A DNA stretch of 64,000 nt, taken from positions 46,701,616 to 46,765,615 of the forward strand of contig OZ038508.1 in assembly GCA_964036315.1 (NCBI GenBank), given 5' to 3'. Source of the DNA: Acanthosepion esculentum. Its lineage: Eukaryota > Mollusca > Cephalopoda > Sepiida > Sepiidae. How positions within the stretch are numbered: the first letter of the stretch is position 1; every line of letters begins with the position of its first letter. Below are positions 54,425 to 64,000 of this stretch, piece by piece. The position numbers were made by a program, and so were the translations under genes. Under the pieces are notes generated by a model. The model did no database searches and was not told the DNA's origin. It saw nothing but the letters and a program-made list of their open reading frames with translations.

Positions 54425-55875
54425 TCTGACATGTGGGAAAATTGTCATGCATGAGTATGGAAATAGTTATCCAAGATAAAAACATTTAGAAACAGTGTCG
54501 TACATGAGTATGGAAATGGGTATTCAAGATAAATGATATCTGGAAAAACTGTCATGCATAAGTATGGGAATGGTTATCCAAGGTAAAACCATCTGGAAAA
54601 AGTGTCGTACATGAGTATGAAAATGGGTATTCGAGGTAAAAGATACCTGGAAAAACTGTCATGCATAAGTATGGGAATGGTTATCCAAGGTACAAACATC
54701 TGGACAAAGTGTCGTACATGTGTATGGAAATGGGTATTCAAGGTAAATGATATCTGGAAAAACTGTCATGCATAAGTATGGGAATGGTTATCAAAGGTAA
54801 AACCATCTGGAAAAAGTGTCGTACATGAGTATGAAAATGGGTATTCGAGGTAAAAGATACCTGGAAAAACTGTCATGCATTAGTATGGGAATGGTTATCC
54901 AAGGTAAAAACATCTGGAAAAAAGTCGTACATGAGTATGGAAATGGGTATTGAAGATAAATAATATCTGGAAAAACTGTCATGCATAAGTATGGAAATGG
55001 TTATCCAAGGTAAAAACATCTGGAAAAAAGTCGTACATGAGTATGGAAATGGGTATTGAAGATAAATAATATCTGGAAAAACTGTCATGCATAAGTATGG
55101 AAATGGTTATCCAAGGTAAAAACATCTGAAAAAAGTGTCGTACATGAGTATGGAAATGGGTATTGAAGATAAATAATATCTGGAAAAACTGTCATGCATA
55201 AGTATGGAAATGGTTATCCAAGGTAAAAACATCTGGAAAAAAGTCGTACATGAGTATGGAAATGGGTATTGAAGATAAATAATATCTGGAAAAACTGTCA
55301 TGCATAAGTATGGAAATGGTTATCCAAGGTAAAAACATCTGGAAAAAAGTCGTACATGAGTATGGAAATGGGTATTTAAGATAAATAATATCTGGAAAAA
55401 CTGTCATGCATAAGTATGGAAATGGTTATCCAAGGTAAAAACATCTGGAAAAAAGTCGTACATGAGTATGGAAATGGGTATTGAAGATAAATAATATCTG
55501 GAAAAACTGTCATGCATAAGTATGGAAATGGTTATCCAAGGTAAAAACATCTGAAAAAAGTGTCGTACATGAGTATGGAAATGGGTATTGAAGATAAATA
55601 ATATCTGGAAAAACTGTCATGCATAAGTATGGAAATGGTTATCCAAGGTAAAAACATCTGGAAAAAAGTCGTACATGAGTATGGCAATGGGTATTTAAGA
55701 TAAATAATATCTGGAAAAACTGTCATGCATAAGTATGGAAATGGTTATCCAAGGTAAAAACATCTGGAAAAAGTGTCGTACATGAGTATGGAAATGGGCA
55801 TTCAAGTTAAAAGTTACCTGGAAAAACTGTCATGCATAATTATGGAAATGTTTATCGAAGGTAAAAGATATATTA
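54425..55875. repeat. Satellite array with 106-107 bp dimeric unit
   Basis: About 13.5 dimers. Each is two ~53-bp monomers: type A (ACTGTCATGCATAAGTATGG ... GGTTATCCAAGGTAAAAACA) and type B (AGTCGTACATGAGTATGG ... GGGTATTGAAGATAAATAAT). A and B share CTGGAAAAA, CATGAGTATGGAAATGG and the AAGRTAAA end, so the dimer grew from one 53-bp ancestor. Variants (GTGTCGTAC or AGTCGTAC; ATTCAAG or ATTGAAG) form blocks. Minus-strand frames (DSFSRYYLSSIPISILMY) are artefacts. Confidence 0.95.
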
Positions 55876-55989
55876 ATGTTATGTATATGGTCGATATTCT
55901 GACGAATTGCATTCATTATCTTCCACATTTCAGACCTTTGCATCTAAGATACACCATGACACATAAACTGCAACGAATCATGTCTATTT

Positions 55990-56165
55990 CCTTTAAATTC
56001 CAGTAGTGAGGCGGAATTACATTCGTAAAGCGTTTTTTCTTAAGAATTGCTACGTTGTGGAATAGGCTCCTGAGGCAATGCTTCCCAACAATCGAAACCA
56101 CTTCATGTCGAGTTTTAACAATTATCTTTCCTATATATCATTACAATCGGCACTTCTGACCTCCT
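55990..56165 (+). pseudogene. LINE ORF2 C-terminal fragment
   Basis: The frame reads RITFVKRFFLRIATLWNRLL, RQCFPTIETTSCRVLTIIFP, which follows the LWN.LP..CFP..(Y/F)DL..FK pattern of the LINE ends elsewhere in the window. Short, no 3' UTR recognised. Confidence 0.5.
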
Positions 56166-57254
56166 CTTCTTACTTTCATCTTGAGGAACAATAAGTAAAA
56201 CAAAATAAAAATAAAAACCTCGGTTGATTAATTACAATTTTATCAGTAAAAACAATTGCTAGTAAAATAATATCTAAAACAGTGTAATGAGATATGGAAT
56301 TTTTTTTTTTACTTTTTTTGTTGTAAATCTCAATTTTTTAAAGTTTTTACCGGAGAAGTAATTTTTAAACCACGGGGATATACAACATACGGAATGGCTT
56401 CTTTTTATTTAACTTTCAAAAGAGATCGATATGAAAATGTACTTGCCAAAAACCAATGTTATGGCCGTTTTTAACATTTTGTTTTTCCCTAAGACTATTT
56501 ACAATCCCTGGAGAACGATGACTTTAATAACCTGTCTGATTTATTTTCATACTTTTGTATAACGTGCCTTGACCAACAGGGGTATACAAAGTTCAAACTA
56601 GCGAAACATTTGTTATCAATATCTACTCACGCTACTTTGACTAAAACGAACTATTTTTTCTATCTGTTTCTTGTTAAAGGCATTACTATACACTCGATGT
56701 TTCGATTAAGTAGACGGTTGTCATCTCTATGAGTTAATTCTTTTAGCTATATTGGGTAGGTTATGATGGTTGTGAGATATTGGTTCATGGGATGTAGATT
56801 GGTGTTCGTTCCTGACTTACTAGAGGATATTTTTTCTTACTTAAACCAGGATTCGATCTCATGACCTGTAAATAACGAAACATTTTCAGATAATGTTAAG
56901 TTCGAGCGCGTTGTTACATTTGTGATGTCTGTCTTTTACAGAGAATAAATAGAAAAAAAATGATTTTACTGCAATTTGCCATTATACGTACCGTATACTG
57001 GAAAATTGCAGTAAAATAATTTTTTTACAGTTTTTGGTCCAACAGATCCGTGTGAGTACATGCCTGAAAGTATGCAGAGCTGGAGAAAGAAATCACATTT
57101 ATAATTTTAACACCTCAAAAATAAAACTGCTCTCTCAATAATCGATAGGAACGTTTGTTTTTTTCGATCAATATGGCTGGTGCTAACCTTCAGGACGGCA
57201 ACTGGTGGCTCTTTGACGGTCTCACGTTTTCTAATGACAAAAAGCGAAACGATT
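56166..57254. other. Unannotated stretch with one hairpin
   Basis: At 56952-57025 TGATTTTACTGCAATTTGCC and GAAAATTGCAGTAAAATAAT form an inverted repeat of about 20 bp arms. No genes recognised. Confidence 0.35.
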
Positions 57255-57255
57255 A

Positions 57256-57510
57256 TATAGAACAGTATTTACATTAGTCGGACTGTTGTCCTCATTTTGT
57301 CGCCATATTTGTCACAACGTTTCGGCCGTTGTACGCTCCGGCCTTCTTCAGGTGGTTGGAATTTCGAAGTGAACCCTTTATTTCGATCACTGGGGTAGAC
57401 TGTTCTAGTACCACGTGCCATGTTTGATGGATGTCAGTTATCAGTTATCTCCTGCTAATCTTCCCTCTGAAAGTTCTCCACCGCCTTAACCGGGTATTGA
57501 AGACGTTGTT
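57256..57510 (-). repeat. RepA, single copy
   Basis: On the minus strand it starts near CAATACCCGGTTAAGGCGG and has AGCAGGAGATAACTGATAAC, GGCACGTGGTACTAGAACAG, ATTCCAACCACCTGAAGAAG and the GGCC/GGCC hairpin, then GAAACGTTGTGAC (motif 57313-57352). It ends CCGACTAATGTAAAT. The motif has the same extra A as other copies. Confidence 0.75.
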
Positions 57511-57629
57511 GGCATTATTATTATTCGTTTCAGCATTATTGTTTAAGACAAATGGTTGCAATTCTTAAAATCTTTTGAGTACAATATACTGAACACATTT
57601 CTATTTGTTATATATATATATATATATAT

Positions 57630-57845
57630 GAAGAAACAGTTTTAATGTGTGCTATATTCATGAGATAAAATGCTCAATATCAGAGATAGAGCGTATGTAA
57701 ATATAAATATAAAAGTGAACATTGAAGTCAATACTCAGAGGCGACTGGCTGTTTCAAGCTGGACGCAATCGTCAGGCCCCCCTGACGATTGCGTCCAGCA
57801 TGAAACAGCCTGTCGCCTCTGGATGTTGACTTCAATTTTCACTTT
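57630..57845 (+). repeat. Foldback family F2, copy 4
   Basis: The tail GAAGAAACAGTTTTAATGTG and GCTCAATATCAGAGATAGAG lead to arms AAAAGTGAACATTGAAGTCA and TGACTTCAATTTTCACTTTT. The inner palindrome GGACGCAATCGTCAGG / CCTGACGATTGCGTCC is perfect, with only CCC at the turn. The right arm reads CTGACGA, hairpin-like TTGCGTCCAGCAT, GAAACAGCCTGTC (57781-57811), outward. Flanked by TA on both sides. Confidence 0.85.
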
Positions 57846-57869
57846 TATATATATATATAATTATTAGTT

Positions 57870-58545
57870 AAAGATTATTTTTGGTGGATACCCGTATTTA
57901 AACAGACGTTCCATTTATTTATTAAGCATTATGTATTTTCGTACATCGCTCACGAAATCTTATTAAAGAAACATAAAGATATGCTATCTCCAGCAAGATT
58001 CGAACCTGTGTCATACAAGGCAAGGGAAGCCGTCTTTAGATTCGACGTTCTTTAGTGTGTTGGTCATTAAGCGGAGTAAAAATATTGCTTTTGAACGCAA
58101 ATCGTTCTCTGATTCTCGAAATCTCCATATCTGTTCTATTTCGCATCCTAACATAAACAAAGCAACTTGAAGAAATGACGGATTTGAATTTATTTATCTG
58201 AGAGATTTTATTTCTTAAACGTTATTTTTATTGGATAACCATATTTAAGTAAACGTCGCGTTTATTTATTAAACAGCCTATTTCTTTATTTTCGTATACC
58301 GGTCGGAATATTCAAGAAATCAAATCAAAGAAAAGTATAGGCACTCCGACAGGATCCGAACATGCGTCTCCCTGGACAGAGGGAACGTCATTAGATTTGA
58401 GGGCTTTTGACATCTCGACTACGAAATGCATAAATGAATTTGAATTTTGCATTTACATGCCTGACTTCTGACATATACATATCTGCACATATATCCGAAA
58501 GTAAACAAAACCATTTCTAATGTTATAATTAGTTTTTATTCATTA
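57870..58545 (-). repeat. tRNA-like repeat, two tandem copies (~350 bp)
   Basis: Copy 1 (57870-58195) and copy 2 (58205-58545) align in order: TATTTTTGGTGGATACCC or TATTTTTATTGGATAACC, TTATTTATTAA, ATTTTCGTA, AAGATTCGAACCTGTGTC or AGGATCCGAACATGCGTC, TAGATT and TCTGTTCTATTTCGCATCC or its diverged partner. On the minus strand GACACAGGTTCGAATCTTGC is a good B box. A degenerate SINE-type unit is likely. Not a tRNA gene. Confidence 0.6.
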
Positions 58546-58550
58546 ATATA

Positions 58551-60356
58551 GGTACCTCCACTAGGTCGCGTAAAGAAGCAGCATATCACGGTGAAAAAAT
58601 GCCCATAACTTAACGAAAACAAAGTTTTGTCTCAATATGTTCTTATTAATTGAAAGCTAAAGCATTAAATTTATTACTTACAGTAAGTAACGTATTCTGC
58701 TGGATTGCAGATAGAAATTATATACATTGGAATGTTAAATATATGCTCGATTTTTTTAATTTTCTTAAAAGCGGCCATTTTCCTAAATTTTAAGAAATTT
58801 GTAAACAAAAAAAAAACTTTGATTTTAAACTTGTTCCTAAAATATTTTTGAGACGATATTTGAGTAAAATTAGAAAATTTAAAGTTAAATTAATCTGTTT
58901 TGAAACAAACAGTACTTACTTATAGCATAAAAAAATGTATCCAGACATTTCTTAACGATGTGTCTGAGTTTTTTCATGCCTATCGATTTAATGTAAATAT
59001 TGATAACAGGTGATGACAGGTATTATGGATGAGCAAATTAGACATAATTTTATTAAGTAAGCGAACGCGTTTTTTTATTTTTAAATAGTAATTTTTAAAT
59101 ATTAATATTTATCCAGCAATTATGTAATATTTATTTTTTATTTAATATTTTTTTTAGTCTGGATTTCGTTTCTTAGGTTCTTCATGTTTTTATCTTATTT
59201 AACAACTTAGTAACTCAAATAAAAAATTACTTCAATGAAATATGACTCAAACTAAAATAAATACCTAAAATAAAAATAATTGGTAAAAAAGTAATTCGCA
59301 AAAATTAAAACTAACTCTTTGAAGTGGCTTTTTGCAAACACTTTAGCGATGTGAAACAGAATTGGATATTGAAGAGAAATGATTGCAGTGCCTCAGACTA
59401 CAATCAAATCCCGTGATCTTTTTAAGGATTATGTCATGTATAGTTTCCCCGTAGATAGAAATTAGGAACGTTTTTTTTCGTTAAAAATTATTTTAAAAAT
59501 AATCGGGTACAAACGACTGTTATGAGCTTTTCAAATTTCGATTCGTAAATTTACTTTTCCATTAACGTTATCATTGAATTACGTGCTTAAAAGCAATAAA
59601 GAATTTAAAACGATTTTTGAAGTATTAATAAGATAATAAAAATTTATTTTCAAATGAAAATTTTTTTATAAAAATACATTATTCATCGAAAAATTTTTAT
59701 TTCTTCACAAAATAATGTCCTTAATATAACGTATTTACAAAAGCAAGTCAAATTTTCTCTAATTAATTAATGTCATAGATTTTTAATTTGTTCTTTTTAT
59801 AATTCAGATCAGATTTTCTATCAAACGGGTAACTGTTTTACAAAAAAAAAAAAACTGATTTACTTTCTATAAAGAGTCCTGTTTTTAACTAATGAAACAA
59901 ATCCCATGCTTAAAGATTTAATTTCTCGAAATTTCCTGAAAATATGTAAGGGGGTGGAAACTTGTTAAAAAAATATATCTCTTTAACAAGATATTCTAAA
60001 AAAAAATTATTTAAATAATTTCATTCATTTCTGAATATTTCCTGAATATTTCATTAAAATCCGACAATTATTTGATTTTTGCTAGAATTTCCAAACTAAT
60101 TGTGTTTTCCTCGGAAAAAGCGCAAAATAAAACAAAACTTTTTTCTCTAGTTCGCCGCTGTCGTAAAAAAAAAAATTAACCTAAATTTTCTACGTGCTAG
60201 AAAAGAGTAAAAAATTTCAAAAAATAATAAAAAATATTTTGGTATTTACTCTTAATAACAATATAATTATTTTGATGAAAAAACGTTGCTTTCGTTGTGT
60301 TATGAAAATTTTTCATTGTGATATGCTGCTTTTTTACGCGACCGAGTAGAGGTACC
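58551..60356. mobile_element. TA-flanked non-autonomous element with long terminal inverted repeats (1806 bp)
   Basis: The ends GGTACCTCCACTAGGTCGCG (58551) and GGTACCTCTACTCGGTCGCG (inverted, from 60356) continue alike for about 80 bp (AAGCAGCATATCAC, CATAACTTAACGAAA...). TA sits outside both ends (58549-58550, 60357-60358). The interior is very AT-rich with no coding frame. A solo end of the same family is at 24610. Superfamily not identified; TA duplication suits Tc1/mariner-like or related DNA transposons. Confidence 0.8.
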
Positions 60357-60445
60357 TATTTTAATAGGGTTTAAGAAATAAAAGGTGGCGGATTGAGAAA
60401 TAAAAAAAAAGATCACTTTTTTCGAAATTGCTTTATTTGCATTAT

Positions 60446-60607
60446 ACACACATCCATCCATCCATCCATATATCTATCTATCTATCTATCTATCTATTTT
60501 TCAGAGTCTGCTCATATCTATCTGTGTTTATGTGTTTGAATGAAAAATCCAGAGATACACACACACACGCACAACACAACCAACACACACACACACACAC
60601 ACACACA

Positions 60608-60653
<46 letters not shown>

Positions 60654-60740
60654 AGCAGAGTATCTGCATAATTCAATGTGTGTGTATGCGTGTGTGCGTG
60701 CATGCATATGTGTTTGAATAAAAAATCCAGAGATACAAGC

Positions 60741-60785
<45 letters not shown>

Positions 60786-60805
60786 GATGATTTTCACAAT
60801 TCAAA

Positions 60806-60836
<31 letters not shown>

Positions 60837-60904
60837 ACTGTAGAATATTTACACAATTCAATATATATATATATATATATAGACAGATATATATATATAT
60901 ATAT

Positions 60905-60947
<43 letters not shown>

Positions 60948-61044
60948 TAGTAGTTCACAGAGTGTTTCCCTGTGTCACAGCACACATTGAACATGTTTTT
61001 CTTCTATGATATAATAAAATAATAATAACAATAATTATATACGC

Positions 61045-61119
<75 letters not shown>

Positions 61120-61120
61120 T
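60446..61120. repeat. Microsatellite cluster (CATC, TATC, CA, TA, GATA)
   Basis: CATC and TATC units 60453-60497, CA 60557-60608, TA 60611-60650 and 60745-60782, GATA 60906-60948, TA 61049-61115. The motif AAAAATCCAGAGATAC occurs at 60543 and 60721, each between TG/CA and TA runs, so a cassette has been duplicated. A minus-strand GTGACACAGGGAAACACTCT near 60955-60985 resembles the ribozyme 3' half. Confidence 0.85.
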
Positions 61121-61640
61121 GTTTTTTTCATATATTTTCCATCTTCATTTCAAACTTTCATTTCTCTGTATGGTGCATTCATTGTTCCATTTATTTCTCA
61201 AGTCAAAACTTTCTATATTTGTAAATCTGGAAAAATCTGCTAAAACCGATAATACTTTCAGCTTTGTTTAATAAATTGCATTATGACAATTTATTTGCTA
61301 TATGCCAGCCCACCCAGGGTGACATTCTATGCTTGATATTTCAAATTTGTCTCTTGGAGGAAATAGCCGTCTCGCTAACATTGTTTAGATGATGTTTAAG
61401 TTTTCTTTTCTTTTCTTTTCTTTTCGTTGTTTTTTTTTTTCATCGCCCATGTTTTAAGATCGGGTTTGCTCTTACAACAACAACAAAAAAAACTACATAT
61501 AATCTTTGAATCTTTCTGTATTTCTTTATAATCTTTAGCGAAATGAACATCCTTTTCTGCTGGCAGAAATAGTACGACCGACTTTGAAATGTTCTAAGAC
61601 TCTAGCGAGATTTTCACCATGACATTCAACTAACTGTTTG
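61121..61640. other. Unannotated stretch
   Basis: Contains (TTTTC)n near 61403-61424. No gene recognised. Confidence 0.3.
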
Positions 61641-62080
61641 ATTTTTAATGCCGAGGTCACGTGGCTTGTGACGATGAATTTTACTGAATCCGTGGAACAA
61701 GTTTCACGATACAGCTTAAAATTATTAGGCTATCCCCAGATCCAGATTTAGATGAATTGGGCTAGGCACCTCGAGGTGGTAATGGTGTCGGAGTTAGATC
61801 CTCCTCATTTCCTTTCTCCCACGAGTATAAATACTGGCTGACCTTTCGCCTCTTTCTTTTTTTCCGGCTTACGCCTCGGGCGGTCATCTCGCGGGGTGAT
61901 GAGGTAAAAAAATCTCTCTTTCAACTCAAGCCGCTACCTCGCGCAGAGACGAGGTATAAAACAATCTCTTTTCCACTTACACCAATATGTGACATCTCAC
62001 ACAAACAGAGTTTCCCAAATTCTGGGAACACGCTAAAAACAATATACGCGTTCGTACGGACACTCAACACACACACACAT
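61640..62080 (+). promoter_or_regulatory. Promoter-like / possible LTR segment
   Basis: ACGAGTATAAATACTGGC (61821-61838) has a TATA box. About 130 bp on, GACGAGGTATAAAACAATC has another. The block CTCGCGGGGTGATGAGGTAA is duplicated as CTCGCGCAGAGACGAGGTAT with the following ATCTCT..TT. A TATA box and short duplications with balanced GC are typical of LTRs, but I found no LTR partner, primer site or coding region. Confidence 0.35.
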
Positions 62081-62279
62081 AACTTTTTCATGCAAACGCT
62101 CTGTAACTTTTCATGTTTTCGTGTATTAATGTTTGTTATTAATATATATTTGGTTGCTTACATGCATATCGGTCTTGTTTGTTTCTTTATCTTCTTTGGA
62201 CTTCATTATAGTCCAACATTGCTATGTAGCTGGACCGGCCAGCGGGAAATCTTAGCCCAGAGATATCATCCTCATATTC

Positions 62280-62520
62280 ACGCCCCTATCCTCTACAATG
62301 GTTAGCAAGCTTGTCTCGCTGGAACAATTACATCTGAGTGATGTGTTCGATCCTCCTTTGTGCCCGTTACGTTCGGCCTTCTGCCACATCATAGCTACGC
62401 TTGGAAAATACCTTTAGATGAAGTGAGGTCCGAGGCTTTTCCACTTGTGAGGCCCCTTCAATTCGCCGTTCTTACGAGTAGAGGAAGATGAAACAGTGGT
62501 AGATTAAACAATCTGACTAA
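62280..62520 (+). repeat. tRNA-derived SINE
   Basis: A box ATGGTTAGCAAGC (62298-62311), B box GTGTTCGATCC (62343-62354), then a body TTCTGCCACATCATAGCTACGC and GAAGTGAGGTCCGAGG. The body recurs at 38895-38995 and the head is close to that of 26620-26880. Downstream 62521-62760 shows nothing recognised. Confidence 0.7.
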
Positions 62521-62759
62521 AGCTGAGGATGATGACGGGAGTTGAAAATTAATGAAATGTTGTTTAATTTCCACAATGTGTTATAACAGCATGTATAAGA
62601 AAAGAGGATGACAGTGTCAAAATATTAAACCTCTTGGCTGTAGCCCCCAAACCCTAGATTTGGAGGCCCTACGTTTCAATATGCTAAGCTTATAGAAAAA
62701 TCCGGCACTGGCCATACCTCGACTTTGCTTTTCAGAGGAGGTTTTTTTTTTTCTGAATC

Positions 62760-63200
62760 AATTCACCCCAAGCAAGTAGAAAAAGCCATTAAGACTAAGG
62801 GAGTTACTGAATGTGAAAGAATATAAGAAAAATAAATTCATTAGCGAGACAACAAAAATAAACAGGGATAAAGAAGAGGGAAGAAAACGATTGTCATTGC
62901 ATATAATTTTTTTAAGATAAAACTTGACTCGAAAGCAAGAAACCGGAAGAGAGTTTCACGAGCGAGAAGTGCAAGGAAAGAATCTGTTAGCATAGAACTT
63001 ACGGTTGCATGTAGCTATTTCAACTGTAAAATAATGAGACCTTAACGACAATCGAGTACTGAGCTTAAATCATTAAAGTCTAGGTAGCCATTAAAACAGT
63101 TACCATGAAATTTCTTATAGAAAAGCAACAGAAAAATACATTTTAGTTGTAGGAAAGTGATTAATGCCTAGATGCTAGGTCAGGACAAATTATATTATCG
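62760..63200 (-). pseudogene. LINE ORF2 C-terminus/3' UTR fragment
   Basis: The minus-strand frame reads RKFYANRFFPCTSRS, WNSLPVSCFRVKFYLKKIIC, the same end as at 32038 but in a related subfamily. The plus strand carries CAAGCAAGTAGAAAAAGCCA, AGGGAGTTACTGAATGTGAA and CTGTTAGCATAGAACTTACG. The region 63100-63200 parallels 12880-12985. Confidence 0.7.
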
Positions 63201-63940
63201 TTATTTTTTTGAATTTCATCAAGGACGTCTAAATATATATCAGGATCACCAGATCCTATGTGGCAGTAATATTCAAATCAAGAACCAATGATAATCCGTT
63301 TCATTTTTAAGAGAGGTGCATCAAAGCTTAAGGGAGATTAAATGATTGGTCTCTAAATTTGTAGAGAGAAAAAATGATTCAAATTATGTTTCCTCTGAAA
63401 ATCTAGTATGTAAATATTTCTTATATTTCACTGATAGACACAGGCGCAAACCCACAGGTAAACACTCGTCCTGGGTAAGACGATAAACTACATCCAATAG
63501 CTAAGGCCTCTGATCAGGAGTTTTCGAGGAGCGTGAAACCGCCTCTTAATTGCTGGCGTTCCCAGGTCTACCCTAATCCGTGGTGGTAGCACCTGTTAGG
63601 GTCTCAGCTATAGACAGAAAGTTGCCCCCAACCCAAACTGGGTCGGAAAACTATGAAAGTGTAAAATAGGTTTTAATGACTGTTTGAAGAAAAAAATTAT
63701 TACCTGCAATATATTTTTGAAAAAAATAATATTACCAACAATAAAATTCGTGTCGGCCTTATATAAGCCATAGAGGTTGATATGCCGTACAGCAAATCAA
63801 ACCGAATGAAACAGACGCAAATTCTAACTCAGGTTCGTTTACGTAAGTTAGAATGTGCGTCTGTGTATGTGAAAGTATGTGTGTAAATATGTGCGTTGTA
63901 GAACATATTTGTTCAAATATTTAACATCCATTAATACACA
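63201..63940. other. Unannotated stretch
   Basis: 63430-63660 is more GC-rich with GTAGCACCTGTTAGGGTCTC and CCCAACCCAAACTGGGTCGG (short hairpin) but no family recognised. Confidence 0.3.
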
Positions 63941-63944
63941 CGCA

Positions 63945-63951
63945 AACACAA

Positions 63952-64000
<49 letters not shown>
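63945..64000. repeat. (CA)n microsatellite at window end
   Basis: CA tract cut by the window edge. Confidence 0.95.

Noticed and set aside
54791..55726. Repeated 64-71 residue minus-strand frames (MTVFPDIIYL...)
   Set aside because: They are the satellite unit in one frame; repeats are in register with the 107-bp period and stop codons are frequent at the same point.
54425..55875. CRISPR-like regular array
   Set aside because: Both half-units are repeats, there are no unique spacers, and the setting is an animal genome; it is a satellite.

Overview
This is an animal genomic window made almost wholly of repeats. Coleoid cephalopod (octopus-like) is my best guess. The basis is the mass of very long (TA)n, (TG)n and (GATA)n tracts, AT-rich spacers, tRNA-derived SINEs, decayed LINEs and many Tc1/mariner relics. 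The taxon is inferred from composition only. I found no host protein-coding exon I can defend. Nearly all long open frames are translated microsatellites.

Layout. 0-6.5 kb: foldback repeats inside TA tracts, a LINE tail, a Ty3/gypsy pol relic and a tRNA-headed foldback. 7.7-8.4 kb: degenerate U2 snRNA-derived copies in a row. 9-13.8 kb: an inverted promoter-like repeat, a hammerhead-like motif, a LINE-associated minisatellite and a mariner relic. 14.5-17 kb: microsatellites with a ~475 bp duplication. 17.5-25.4 kb: LINE fragments, tRNA-headed foldbacks, a hammerhead-bearing unit and a Tc1 relic. 26-31 kb: a minisatellite, a SINE dimer and nested direct duplications. 31-38 kb: LINE tails and microsatellites. 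38-42.2 kb: a mariner relic, a non-autonomous Helitron and a nearly complete Tc1-type element. 43.3-47.2 kb: a 530 bp palindrome, a broken hammerhead unit, a tRNA SINE, a Tc1 relic and a piggyBac-type MITE. 48.6-50.2 kb: foldbacks flanking a tandem hammerhead unit. 50.9-56.2 kb: a mariner deletion derivative, a 182 bp tandem repeat, LINE pieces, a second hammerhead family and a dimeric satellite. 57.2-60.4 kb: foldbacks, a tandem tRNA-like repeat and a TA-flanked element with long terminal inverted repeats. 60.4-64 kb: microsatellites, a promoter-like block, a SINE and a LINE fragment.

The most interesting system is a set of small non-coding elements built round hammerhead ribozymes. Four sites have the full conserved core: minus strand 20155-20208, plus strand 49141-49194 and 49455-49508, and minus strand 52959-53020. 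The two at 49 kb lie in the same orientation. Their predicted cleavage sites are 314 nt apart, and a tRNA-like pol III promoter lies just upstream of the second ribozyme. This is the layout of a retrozyme that could release a 314-nt RNA able to circularise. Several other foldback families carry decayed or variant forms (CUGANGA, hairpin, GAAAC) that point outward from the palindrome centre and usually abut (TA)n tracts. No Penelope-like or other autonomous partner enzyme was recognised here.
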